A DNA stretch of 64,000 bases from assembly GCA_964019425.1 (NCBI GenBank), contig OZ025820.1, positions 744,001-808,000 on the forward strand, read 5' to 3'. The translations under genes and the position numbers were made by a program. Positions 1-10,800 of the stretch are shown here, one piece after another; the first letter of the stretch is position 1; every line of letters begins with the position of its first letter. The notes under the pieces were generated by a model, which did not search any database, was not told where the DNA came from, and saw only the letters and a program-made list of their open reading frames with translations. Source of the DNA: Flectonema sp. DT1601 (Eukaryota > Euglenozoa > Diplonemea > Diplonemida > Diplonemidae).

Positions 1-1553
1 ATAAATTTTTCTGAAACTCCTAATTTCCTTTAAAAAAAATTGCGCGAATTTTTTTTTTTTTTTTTTTTTTTTCCCCTCTTTCCCCAGTTTTTTAAGGACT
101 GTTTAAGCAATAACATGACATTGGAATTAAGCTCAGGTTGTCTCTGTTTTGTTTCGTACACGCAAATTAGGCTTCTCGTAGTCTCACGATGCGGGTACTG
201 CATAATTAGTATCTCCATAAGCTTTTTTTTAGATGTCTGACGCCCCTGATTTTAAAATACAAAGATAAATAAAATACGGGAACTGTTGGATTACTTCAGG
301 GGGGTTTTTTGCGGAACTTCGATTAAGGAGAATTCTTTTCCGCAATAACATCATTTTTTTTTTAATATTTATAATCCACACCTTCAAAAGTTATTTACTT
401 GTGGTACATCTAGTAATTATGTCTTATTTATGTTTTGTCTTGTGCGTCTCTGTACTTTTTATTCTCTCTTTTATTCTATTTTAAATTGATGGAGGACGTT
501 GTCAAGCGGAGATAGTATAAAGATAACTTATAAAAAGCCTTTTGTTATCGAGGTGTATTGCATTTTTCAATTTTCAATTTTTTTTTTTTTTTGTTTTTTT
601 TCTGTTCTTCGCAAGCAAATATCGAAATATATTTTTTGGTCCGTCGCAGTTATGACCCATAAACTAACTGTGATTACCTGAACCTTTTGTTTTCATTTCT
701 TGGAGTGATATGGCTATGTGCTGCCCAAATTTTGCAGTACTTTTGTATTGTAAAGCTTTTAGTATTGTCTTGTCTTTCGTGGTATGTGGGCATACAACAC
801 AATATGGTCGTATTAAATGGAATAAAAAAAACTTTTTATTTTTTTCACCTTCCCTTCCACTCCCAGATCATTTCTGTTTTATTTTCTTTAGTTGTTTTCA
901 CCTGTTAGCCTCTGGGTGGGAGTTGGGAGTCGATCACTTCTAGCCAAAGCTATAGAACTATAATTGTTCGCAATTGGATCCTTACTGGTGCGGGCTACCC
1001 AGACCCCTCGTAGCCATCGGTTCTGTATTTTGCTAACTAACAGTGAGTTGCATATCCGGTTTCGCTCAGTGTTCTACTACCTTGCAAGCAAAAAAATATC
1101 CAAAAAGCAAAAGTATTATATTAGTGTCGCTCAGACGAATTATTCGCTTGCCTCATGAATACCCCCAAGCTGACGTGTTTTTTCAAGACAATAAGAAAAA
1201 AACAAACAAACAACCGTATTGGTGATTTGCACGTCAACACCGCAACGGATCCTCACACAGGTTTTTAAAAATTTAAAAACCTGCAGTTCATTCACTTTAT
1301 TCCATTGTTTTATTTTGCATCAAAAATCAACGTAAGAATATTTTACCCGACTTACTATTGTTCTACTCCTCCTTTCCTGTTTGGCTATTTTTTATTATTA
1401 TTCTTCTTATTTCGTCGTTACTCAGGTGATGGCTTTCTTGCGGTTACTGTTTCTTTTTTGTTGGTCAACTTGACACTTGACAACCAACATTAAATAATTT
1501 GTTTAAAACAGCCTCAAACATAACCTGATTATCGGGCTATGTAATCAGAACAA

Positions 1554-1587
<34 letters not shown>

Positions 1588-1685
1588 GTTCAACATAATA
1601 TTATGTTTTTTTTTATAGAAATGTAGTGACTTTATTATTTCATTATTTCAAAAAAAAAATACAAAAAAAAAGGTATTAACAAAAA
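1..1685. other. Non-coding leader of the window
   Basis: No convincing gene. The stretch is A+T-rich with T runs near 50-72, 582-600 and 1556-1585 and only short ORFs without family features. It probably includes the 3' UTR of a gene to the left and the 5' UTR of the helicase at 1686. A possible trans-splice acceptor is the T-rich tract ending in ATAG at 1615-1618. It is followed at once by a minimal upstream ORF (ATG TAG, 1621-1626), so the true acceptor could instead be further downstream. A short segment near 310-337 resembles the last bases of the window (63973-63999). Confidence 0.5.
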
Positions 1686-3593
1686 ATGGAAGAAACAGTC
1701 TCGAAGTGGATAACTCGTCAACTAGGATTGCTTGCAGCTGAAGCAAAAGAAGAAGACAAACGAGAAATATCAGCAGCAAAGAAAAGTTGGAGAGGACAAC
1801 TCACCGAATCTGATAGAGGTTATGGCGGGAATACGACTTTAACCGTTTCTGGTAAAGCAGTAGGAATGGCAGCTAAGGACATTTTAAGTAAAGGACAGAC
1901 AATACGACTGCAAGCGAAGGGTTTTGATGAAAAAATAAGAGGAATCGTATCCAATATTAAGGAATCTACCGTACAAGTCAGCATCGACTCAGATGACTTC
2001 CAACATGAATGGATCGATACTCTGTTAACAATCCTTCCAGTCACAACTGATGTAACATACAAAGCTATGAAATACGCCTTAGTAGGTGGCGGCATGGGTT
2101 TTGGAAAAGCCGATGATGATCTACCTCCTCTCTCTCAGTGGTTCGAACGTTCACCTGAACAGCAAACTATTGCTAATCTGGTTTTCAATAAGTCTTTTGA
2201 ATACACGAGACCTCAATCACCTAATCCCATTACTTGGTTTAATAAAAATTTAAATTCTTCTCAGCAGACAGCAGTTACACAATCTCTCACTGGACCAACA
2301 CTAATATTAGGTCCTCCCGGAACAGGAAAAACAGCAACTGTGTGTGAGATTATCTTGCAACTGGTAGCATCTAACAAAAGAGTCTTAGCTGTCACTCCTT
2401 CAAATGTTGCTGCTGACAATATTGTTGAGAGGCTAGCGAAGTCAGCTCACGAAGAGCCTCAACGTGACTCAAAGCTTCGAATTGTTAGGGTCGGTCACAG
2501 TGGAAGGCTATCAGAAGAAGTAGCTAAATATTCCTTAGATGCGAGAATGGCACAAACTGATGCTGCAAAAATCATTCGTGAAGTAAAAACTGAGACACAA
2601 AAATTACAACGAGCGATAAAACGCTCAAAGAAGGGCGGTGAAAGGCGTGAAATGTACTACGAAATCAGATCTCTAAACAGAGACATCAGAGATCAAGAGC
2701 GTAAGCGAAGTAAAGAAGTCTTATCAAGAGCGAATGTCGTAGTGGGAACGCTCGTAAATTCTGCTTCTTACACTGTGCGCTCACAGTTGTTTGATTATGT
2801 TATTATTGATGAGGCTTGTCAAGCCTTGGAGTCATCCTGCTGGATAGCATTACCACGCGCGCCTGTTTTTATTCTCGCGGGGGATCCATTTCAACTTCCT
2901 CCAACTGTGATGACGGATTCTAAGGAACTTTCTAGAACTCTGTTTGAACGTATTTATGAAAATACTTCTCTTCGAAAAGAGATTTGCTGCACCTTAACAA
3001 CTCAGTACAGAATGAATGAAGTTATATCTGACTGGTCAAGTAAAGAGTTTTATGATGACCTAGTGCTACCGGATGACACTGTCGCTGAGCACCTACTGTG
3101 TGAGCTTCCTGGTGTGGAAGAGACAGAAACATCAACAATTCCTTTCTTACTACTAGACACATCACTGGCAGGTTATGAAGAAGAAGAAGACTCAAGAGGT
3201 TCTAAGAGAAATCCTGGTGAAGTCCGAGTCTGTTCTGAGCATGTCAATAGTCTTCTTGATTGCGGTATTGCTTTATCACAAATTGCTGTTATCACACCGT
3301 ATTCTGCACAAGTAGCATGTCTTCGTGAGAATCTTCCTGACACGATAGAAGTTGGAACCGTTGATGGTTTTCAAGGTCGTGAAAAAGAAGTCATTATTCT
3401 ATCTCTTGTCCGAAGCAATTCTTCTGGAGAGATAGGGTTTCTCAGAGACTACCGCAGGATTAACGTGGCAATTACTCGTGCTAGGAGACAGATTGCTATT
3501 GTGGGAGACACTTCTTTAATGAGACAAGATAAGTTCCTAAACAGATTATCGAAGTACGCCGAAGACAACGGCGTAGTACTACCTGTCGACTAA
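1686..3593 (+). CDS. UPF1/IGHMBP2-type superfamily 1 helicase
   Basis: Predicted 635-residue nucleic-acid helicase of the SF1B UPF1-like group, closest in architecture to IGHMBP2 (SMUBP-2): an N-terminal beta-barrel-like region followed by two RecA domains. Visible motifs are the P-loop GPPGTGKT (residues 209-216), the motif II DEAC box (375-378) followed by QALES, a QYRMN motif III/IV region, VDGFQGREKE (559-568, motif V) and RRINVAITRAR (motif VI, about 591-601). Family members move 5' to 3' on RNA or DNA using ATP and serve in translation, decay or replication-linked processes; which one applies here cannot be told. No R3H or AN1 zinc finger is visible after the helicase core, so it is shorter than animal IGHMBP2. 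The first in-frame ATG is used, in an A-rich context. Family call secure, exact orthology not. Confidence 0.9.
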   Translation: MEETVSKWITRQLGLLAAEAKEEDKREISAAKKSWRGQLTESDRGYGGNTTLTVSGKAVGMAAKDILSKGQTIRLQAKGFDEKIRGIVSNIKESTVQVSIDSDDFQHEWIDTLLTILPVTTDVTYKAMKYALVGGGMGFGKADDDLPPLSQWFERSPEQQTIANLVFNKSFEYTRPQSPNPITWFNKNLNSSQQTAVTQSLTGPTLILGPPGTGKTATVCEIILQLVASNKRVLAVTPSNVAADNIVERLAKSAHEEPQRDSKLRIVRVGHSGRLSEEVAKYSLDARMAQTDAAKIIREVKTETQKLQRAIKRSKKGGERREMYYEIRSLNRDIRDQERKRSKEVLSRANVVVGTLVNSASYTVRSQLFDYVIIDEACQALESSCWIALPRAPVFILAGDPFQLPPTVMTDSKELSRTLFERIYENTSLRKEICCTLTTQYRMNEVISDWSSKEFYDDLVLPDDTVAEHLLCELPGVEETETSTIPFLLLDTSLAGYEEEEDSRGSKRNPGEVRVCSEHVNSLLDCGIALSQIAVITPYSAQVACLRENLPDTIEVGTVDGFQGREKEVIILSLVRSNSSGEIGFLRDYRRINVAITRARRQIAIVGDTSLMRQDKFLNRLSKYAEDNGVVLPVD

Positions 3594-3746
3594 AAGCAGT
3601 ACGATAGCTGCTTACAATTAGAATTATAATATTATCCCTAATTAGGGTACCCATACTATCCTACGGTACCATTCAAAGGTTGTTATTTATTGTCCTGACA
3701 TTCATTTTGAATATTGACTACTTAATTCAACCAGTTATCAGTTTTT
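3594..3746. other. Short intergenic spacer
   Basis: A 153-nt gap without coding potential. An acceptor-like CAG lies near 3730 after a mixed pyrimidine segment, weaker than at most other genes here. Confidence 0.4.
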
Positions 3747-5396
3747 ATGAAACAGTCACAATTATGTTTGAGGTTGTGGCAGAGCACTCAACCCTATCCT
3801 GGAGATCCGCAGAAAAAACTTCGTGAACATGTTCTATTTAAGAAGATTATTGAAGATGATAGACTAAGAGGCAACAGAGGAGAACCTATTTTACTAAATA
3901 GAACTAAACGAGAACTACAAGCCGGACTGAGAGAAGCAGGCATCCGATTAAAAAAAGACACCACTGATAAACGAATAAGAAAAGGAAGAGAAGTCAGAGG
4001 ACCGCCTGTTGATTTACTCGGTCTCGATGAGGAAGGACTATCTCCTATTCTCTGTCGTAAACTTATCAGAAAAGGAATTACAGCTTTGACAGAAACTCAA
4101 CAGTTACTAATTAGAAACGTCGTCAGTAACAGCAGTGATATGTTTCTTTCTTCTTATACGGGTTCTGGGAAATCATTTGGAGCATGTCTCGCTCTATGCC
4201 AACGTATGATTGATTACCCACCCACTGAAGGGTTTACCTATTTAATATTATTACCAACAGTTGAACTGTGTTATCAATTTAAACAATGGTTAATTCAGCT
4301 GAATGGTTCTCAAGAAAAATTATTGTATGTGGCAAAGCCTGAAACTGATATTAAAAAAACACTTAAAGCTCTTGATGAATTAGATCCCTACACTCTAATA
4401 ACAGTCCCTGATGAATTACAAAGGGTTATCCAGTCTTCTAGTGCGTCAGTAAAAAAAAGTATGGGTCGATTTTTTAAAACAAACACGAAGACTGTTTTGA
4501 GTAAGATCCGAGATAATTCACAGCTAGTCATACTCGATGAAGTTGATTCTTTATTTCCAACTGACAATATCAAATTACTTAAAAATAGAAAGATGATTTT
4601 ATCGCAAATTCTCAGAATTGAAGGTGGAAAAGTATCAACCGCGCATTCAATATCACAGCAACAAGTTCTTTTTATATCAGCGACCTTGTCACACTCTGCG
4701 AGATCTACTTTAAGTTCATTTGTGAATACCAGTTTATTTTCAGAGAAAGGAGCTCCTGGTAGGTCTGAACAGAAAGAGGGGCTTACTTTAAAACAAGGAG
4801 GTGATTTTCCAGAGGGGTTGTATCACGGATTTATTTCAGTGGCAGACATGAATGAAGTTTTCGAATCACTTCGAATTGCTGTTCAAATAGCATCGACTCG
4901 TCAGTGGGGATGTATTCTGAAGAACTCTGAGGGACAACAGTATAACGAATCGAATTTCATTGGAAAAATGAAAATAATTGTGTTTGTGAAAGATGACGTT
5001 GTTGATTTTGTTAATAAAAAACTAAATGAGATACTGCCTCAATTTAAAATTGCGTCGTTAGTGGGAAATGAAACCAACATAACTGAGACAACGAAGATGT
5101 TTGAGGAATCATTGCTGGGGACAAATCAAGAAATGATCTTAGTGGTACCAAAGTCATCAGTTCGAGGATTAGACTTTGTATCTGTAACACATGTTTTCAT
5201 TATAGGATTACCTCCGACTACTGCTGACTACATTCATTTATCTGGACGAACTGCCCGAAACGGTTCTGAAGGATGCTGCACAACCATCATAACAACAAAG
5301 GAACTTCCACGATTGAGATTCATCCTTGAGAGATGCTTTGTTCCAACTGTACAGAGATTTGAACATCTTCTGTTGTCAAAAGCTAAAGTCACATGA
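3747..5396 (+). CDS. DEAD-like (DEVD) box RNA helicase
   Basis: Predicted 549-residue superfamily 2 RNA helicase. The two RecA domains carry motif I SYTGSGKSF (136-144), motif Ia LLPTVELCYQ (about 168-177), motif II DEVD (264-267), motif III SAT (311-313), a motif IV-like IIVFVKD, motif V with SSVRGLDF and motif VI HLSGRTARNG (about 496-505). The Walker B box reads DEVD instead of DEAD and the P-loop ends in S instead of T; both occur in divergent members. The N-terminus (MKQSQLCLRLWQSTQPY) is basic, lacks acidic residues and could be a mitochondrial targeting sequence; that is inference. The gene follows the other helicase by only 153 nt on the same strand, as in a polycistronic unit. Substrate unknown. 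Confidence 0.85.
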   Translation: MKQSQLCLRLWQSTQPYPGDPQKKLREHVLFKKIIEDDRLRGNRGEPILLNRTKRELQAGLREAGIRLKKDTTDKRIRKGREVRGPPVDLLGLDEEGLSPILCRKLIRKGITALTETQQLLIRNVVSNSSDMFLSSYTGSGKSFGACLALCQRMIDYPPTEGFTYLILLPTVELCYQFKQWLIQLNGSQEKLLYVAKPETDIKKTLKALDELDPYTLITVPDELQRVIQSSSASVKKSMGRFFKTNTKTVLSKIRDNSQLVILDEVDSLFPTDNIKLLKNRKMILSQILRIEGGKVSTAHSISQQQVLFISATLSHSARSTLSSFVNTSLFSEKGAPGRSEQKEGLTLKQGGDFPEGLYHGFISVADMNEVFESLRIAVQIASTRQWGCILKNSEGQQYNESNFIGKMKIIVFVKDDVVDFVNKKLNEILPQFKIASLVGNETNITETTKMFEESLLGTNQEMILVVPKSSVRGLDFVSVTHVFIIGLPPTTADYIHLSGRTARNGSEGCCTTIITTKELPRLRFILERCFVPTVQRFEHLLLSKAKVT

Positions 5397-5587
5397 TGAC
5401 TTGTTCTTTTATTGTATTGGATCACTTTACTTAATATAAACATTATCGTATCGTATCAGATTAATATTATAATCTGATCAAGTCTACTCAACTAGAATGA
5501 TGGACTGCAGGGTTACGCTAGTTGAGAATTAGCGATTCACGATTGCTTCACTTCCTTTACAACAGCTATCAACAGCAAATAAAAAAA
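5397..5587. promoter_or_regulatory. Intergenic spacer with putative trans-splice acceptor
   Basis: A short non-coding gap. A pyrimidine-rich stretch ends in ACAACAG at 5559-5565, 22 nt before the ATG at 5588, and would serve as a spliced-leader acceptor. Confidence 0.4.
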
Positions 5588-6721
5588 ATGGCCTATCGGG
5601 GAGAAGTCGTTACCTGGCATGAGTCACGAGGTTTTGGGTTCATCAGATCACGTGATTTCGAACATGATGTGTATGTACACTTCACAGCTTTTGGAGGAGG
5701 AAGTTTAAGAACAGGAGAGTATGTAACATTTGATATTGAAAGAGATGACAGGGGAAAAAAGGCTGCAAATGTAAGAGGCCGAGCAGTCATGCCTGACAGA
5801 TCCGTCAGCAGAGATCGTAGAAGAAGAAGGTCTCCTGTAAGAAGAAGAAGCAGAGATAGAGGTGGAAGGAGAATGTACGTCGTCAAACTAAAGGAAAGTG
5901 ACAACCTAACAGTCGATGACGTCGCTGATTTCTTCTACCACCACAAAGTTGATATCGATGAAGATAAAGTTATAGCCGACAGAAGAACAAATTCTATTTT
6001 AGTCGTCCTCCGCGATCAAGAAGACTTTGAATTTGTTGTAAACAAACTCGACGGTAAGAAAATCGGAGTCCGAGACAGGGCGCGTATTTGCAAGTCAGGG
6101 GACCGCGACTACGACTACGCAGTTCGTAGAAATCGCAATGCTGCTAAAAGGGGAGGAGCACGTGACCGCTCTCGTGACCGCTCCCGTGACCGCTCTCGAT
6201 CCTTCTCACGGACACCATCATCCGCCTACTCGAGATCATTATCTCGTGAAAAAGATAAGCGTAGACGATCAGTTACACCAGAACGCAGCAAGCGATTGAA
6301 AAGGGAAAAGAAAACCAAGAGAGCACCAAAACGTGAGAAGAAAGAAAGGAGAAGAGAGCGAAGCATGTCATCTATCTCCGCAGGAAGCTCGAGAAGTCCG
6401 TCGAGAAGTCTTTCGGGATCTTACTCAAGAACTCCATCTGCTTCTAGATCACCAAGTAGGACGCCATCAAAGAGTCCAGTGAAGAGTAAGAGTGATAAGA
6501 AGCGTTCTGAATCACCTCGTAAACCTTCTCCATCTCCTACCAGATCCAACAATGATAAGGCTTCTGTCCGCTCCCGCAGCCCTTCACGTTCCCGCACACC
6601 TTCTCGTTCTCGTTCGAGAACCCCGTCTGCAGGATCTCCACAAAGAAGCAAATCACCTGATAGGTCGCCATCTAAGAGGAGTCAGAGCCCACGAGACTTC
6701 AGCGACAAGGGCAGCAACTAA
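5588..6721 (+). CDS. Cold-shock domain / RRM-like / RS-rich RNA-binding protein
   Basis: Predicted 377-residue RNA-binding protein. Residues about 3-68 form a cold-shock domain with RNP1-like GFGFI (15-19) and RNP2-like VYVHFTA (28-34). Residues about 96-168 (MYVVKLKE to ARICK) look like an RRM or other small alpha-beta fold. From about 180 to the end the chain is dominated by RS, SR, SP and KR dipeptides, including three tandem DRSR repeats, as in SR splicing factors. The start is set at the ATG at 5588, where the cold-shock domain begins; the reading frame runs 22 codons further upstream but only to a TTG. An RS tail suggests a nuclear role in mRNA processing and SR-kinase regulation (family knowledge). 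CSD plus RS tail is an unusual pairing. Confidence 0.85.
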   Translation: MAYRGEVVTWHESRGFGFIRSRDFEHDVYVHFTAFGGGSLRTGEYVTFDIERDDRGKKAANVRGRAVMPDRSVSRDRRRRRSPVRRRSRDRGGRRMYVVKLKESDNLTVDDVADFFYHHKVDIDEDKVIADRRTNSILVVLRDQEDFEFVVNKLDGKKIGVRDRARICKSGDRDYDYAVRRNRNAAKRGGARDRSRDRSRDRSRSFSRTPSSAYSRSLSREKDKRRRSVTPERSKRLKREKKTKRAPKREKKERRRERSMSSISAGSSRSPSRSLSGSYSRTPSASRSPSRTPSKSPVKSKSDKKRSESPRKPSPSPTRSNNDKASVRSRSPSRSRTPSRSRSRTPSAGSPQRSKSPDRSPSKRSQSPRDFSDKGSN

Positions 6722-7879
6722 GACGTGCTGAAGAATTTTTCCCTGAAGGTATTTTATCGTTCTGCCTCAGCATTTTCTTTTTCGCTCATACGGCTACTTC
6801 AGCCGACATCATTCACTAGTTCTTTCTAATACCCCTGAGTGTGATTTATAATTTTTGTGGAAGAAAGAAGAAAAGGGAACAAAAAAAAAAAAAAAAAAAA
6901 AGATTGTTTTCAAGGGGAAGTACTAAGCCAAACAGATTACCGATGAAGCCTAGCCGGGCAGTACCTTCTGTTAATTACAGATGAGGATGCTCGTTTCGCT
7001 GACCTCTGCGATGATCTTGTAAGCAGATTAGATTTGAGCTGTTTCTCATTTTTGTTTTGTTCTTACATACCAAATCAAACAGATACCTGGAGCCTTAGAC
7101 ATGTCAATTTAAAAACTGAAAGTATGGCAGCGCGAACTCGATTCCCAACTCAAGGCAAGACATTCGTTTATAAGGCTGCCTTTGTGGTTGTCCTTCTCGA
7201 TCGAATTCAGTACCGCAGTTTTTTTTTTCTTCTGTTTGTTTTTAAATTTTTTTTTTTTCTTTTTTTTCCTTTGAAAAAAACTGTCACTGATTTAACAAAA
7301 TTTATATTCCTACTGCATTTTTCACCCCCCTGATTTTAACTAGATTTTCTAGGTGGTTTATGTTTAATTACATTATCAAGTCATCACCCTCTTGTATGTG
7401 AATGGGTCTTCCAATTATGGAAGGCTTGACAAGATTTTGTTGCAATGCCGTGATTCGCATCTCTACCTCTGCTAGCGGCAAACAGTTTGTGAGAAGAATA
7501 AGGGTGAATCCAATGGAAAAGAAAGAACGAAAAAAAAAAAATACAAAAAAAAAAAATTAATACAAAGTAAAAAAATTTAAAAAAAAAAAGAAGCCACGGA
7601 GCTACTAACCGTAGCTCAACAGTTGAATTTTTTTTTTAAATTTTTTTAGAATAAGTCGACATCAAAATCAGATGTTAGTGTTTGGTAACTGATCTCCTTT
7701 TTTTTTTATTTTAATTTATCTGTCGTTTTCCTATCATTCAATACCTTACAGGTTGGCTTTAACCATTATGAGTGTGAAGGGAAACTTTGAAAGCTCTCTA
7801 CCAAACAAAATTCAACACACTTTTTAAATATTTTTGTTTTCAGGGTTGGGGTGGGGGGGCCTAAAATAAGGGTCAGAAG
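6722..7879. other. Intergenic region before the giant gene
   Basis: Mostly A+T-rich with A and T runs (6882-6901, 7243-7268, 7537-7555, 7580-7590). A 99-codon ORF at 7034-7333 is low-complexity Phe-rich and is not believed. No RNA gene recognised. Confidence 0.5.
7821..7843 (+). promoter_or_regulatory. Putative spliced-leader acceptor, giant gene
   Basis: A T-rich tract ending in TTTTCAG, 36 nt before the ATG at 7880. No ATG intervenes. Confidence 0.6.
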
Positions 7880-10800
7880 ATGTTCGGAGGTGAACAACGA
7901 AGAGCGGTGAGTGGGAGGTCAACAACAACAACCCCATTTTGGGATATTCCTCCCTACATGATAGGAGGAAGTGATGATTTCCCTTTAGTTGAAGTAGCCA
8001 TGAGATGGGAGAGTTTACTCGGAGGACTCCTCGAAGGAATGGAAATAATCGATGGATTGAATTTTATAATAAATGAATTCCCAAACATAATAAGAAATAA
8101 AGGAATAAAACAAGTCTTACTGGCATCTGGAGGACTCTCCATGGGAAGACGTGAAATGAACAGTTTGTACTACCCATGTCTAATACAAGTAGCTCAATGT
8201 ACACTTGAAAAGCTAACGCAGTATGAAAATAGTGATTCTCACGTCGTATTGTTGATACTTATGTCTGCGTATGTTTCCCTTCAGAAATGTGTTCGACCAA
8301 CACAAACTCTTCTAAGTGAACAGTTACAGCTTCAGCAATTAAGACAACGAATAGCTGAAGCTGTTACTAAATCAATCATACGAATGGCTACCAAATCTAT
8401 TGAAAACACGAGCGCGTTTCTTTCAGACGTCGAATCACAATTATCATGTCTGGTCTCGTCACTTCAGAGCCTGTCTGGAGAAGGCATAATAAACTTTCAA
8501 CATATCATCAAAGAAGTAATGGCTTCACTTCCATACGGAAAGATAGGAACTTATTCATACGTCATGCTGTTGGAGTATTGCAACGTCTTACCTGATCCTG
8601 ATTTTGTTGATTTCAAAACGAATTCATATCTGATTTCATGGAGAAACATTGTGACTGACTTAGTGATAAACGATCCTAAAGACTTGAGAAGGGCTGCAGA
8701 ACTGTTACTTTATCACATTAAACCCAGAGACGGATCTGATAGGAGTGGAGGAAAAATTGAAAAAATGTCATCATTCGACTTCGACAGATTTATGCACCAC
8801 GCAGCTGAGGGAATCCCACCAGAAGAGACGTGGTCATTATTAGGAAGTAAACAAGATGGAGAAGTATTAGCTGTTGGTCGGGGTACTGAATATGATGAGG
8901 GAGAAGATGATGAAAACAACCACAACATCACCTCAACTGGTCAAGATACACAAGATCGTACAACACGACCTGCTCTTGGTCGTGGTTTACAACTTATGTT
9001 TGGAAGATATTTTAGTTGTCATACAAGTCAATCTGAAGCTCCATCAAGCACTTCAACTTATCCACCTCAATCTCGCTCATCCCAACCTTGGAGAATATCA
9101 GCAGACATGGTTGGTATTTGGTATTATGGAACTCTGAACTTCGAAATCACTTCTTCTGGTATGTTTTCTATTGAAGTAGTCTTGGTTATATTATCTTCAA
9201 AAACCCTAATATTTATAAAACAGGTATATTTATAGAAAGAGTTGGAAGACAACAAGTCGAAGGATCAATTCGTTGGGTTAGCGATGCGACAGACTTACCT
9301 CGATACCCAGGACAGAGATTCCATCCGAGTTATGTTTGTAAATTATCTGATGGAGGAGTACTATGGATGAGATTGTTTAATCCAACTAATCAGAGAGGAG
9401 AGGAATTGAGAGTATTGGAAGTCGCTTATCACAACAATTGCAGGGAGATAATTCTCCTACAAGAATCAGCAGTTGGAGTCCCTGAACATATAATACACGA
9501 ACTCACTGCATCGAGAGTCTTGGCTACTAAAGAAGATTTTATTGTTGGTGTGGAGTGCAGTGTTCTGTTCACTGCGAGACTGATACTTTCTAACCTGAGA
9601 AGTTCACCAATTCCCGGACATGAAAATACTTTCAAAGAAGCGTTAGAGTGTGCTCTAAGAGCACTCGGTCCGAGTACGACCACAGTCCTCGCAAAGTTAG
9701 AGATGTACGACTTTAGTGACTTTCATCCTTACTCAATGCTGACAGTAGTAAAATGTCTTATTAGTATCGGTCCTACAAATCACGAACGTATCTTTGCAGC
9801 TGATGGATGGTTTCTCGAACAATCAAAAAAGAATCCTTGCATTAACTTAGTAACATGTTTAGGACTTGCACTTCACAACGACTTAAACGTTCTACCAGCT
9901 CACTGTGTTTCTATATTGAAATCTGTTGCTGCGAGGAAAGCCACAGACGGTTCTATAGGCGATCCGATCTCGGTAATCTACTGTTTGAACTTGGTGACAA
10001 GACATGATTTTGACGGTATTTGGACCTGGGTAAATGGATACAAAGGACGTGCATACAACAGTGCGTTCAGAATCCATGGTCATTTTGTTGAACTCTTAGA
10101 TCCTTTATTTACTTCAGGAGAGGTAACGATGATTCACTATTCTGAAGTTTCAGTTAAAATAGAAATATCAACCCAGAATAGTCAAAGCGGATCGGGTGAC
10201 TCCGCAGACGCAAATCAGAAGATAGGAATTGAAGGTCATCAGGTTGAGGACTTAGATGGTGAGGGTAAACCTAACACGGTGATAACAATTGTAATGGCAC
10301 ATGAAATATCATCGGAAGGTGAAATTATAAATCCGAAAAGAAAATGTGGCTACTGGCTTCGATACTGTAAACTAGTCATGTCTGACGACGACTTCGAACG
10401 ACCGAGTGAATTCGTTCGCGAAGATCCAGTTCAAGACTCTCCAAACGATCACAGAGACGAGTGGTCTTCAAAAGCTATAAATGTCTGTCTCAAACAACTC
10501 GAAGACAGCACTACTGGTTGGCCTGCTCAAAGATTTAATCAAGGAGCTGGAGCATACGATTTACTAACTCACACATTCCCTGATCATCGAGTAGTAAATA
10601 CTTCATCAGAGTTTGATGACTTCAGTCTTCGTTTATGGGACCTCGCAACACAACAGATTGTTAAGAGTGGAAGGTTTACGTTACCAATGAAACATCATGA
10701 CTTAGATTTATGGGTTTTAACTACTGCAGCTGATTTGTTATCAGACGATTCTCATGGACCTGTCTCCAGGACGACGGGTGACTTATCGAAGTTATGTGGA

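Noticed and set aside
5522-5587. 22-codon N-terminal extension of the cold-shock protein
   Set aside because: It begins with TTG, has no domain content and lies across the likely trans-splice acceptor; the ATG at 5588 opens the cold-shock domain.
7034-7333. 99-codon ORF before the giant gene
   Set aside because: Starts with TTG; half is Phe/Leu from T runs; no recognisable protein features.
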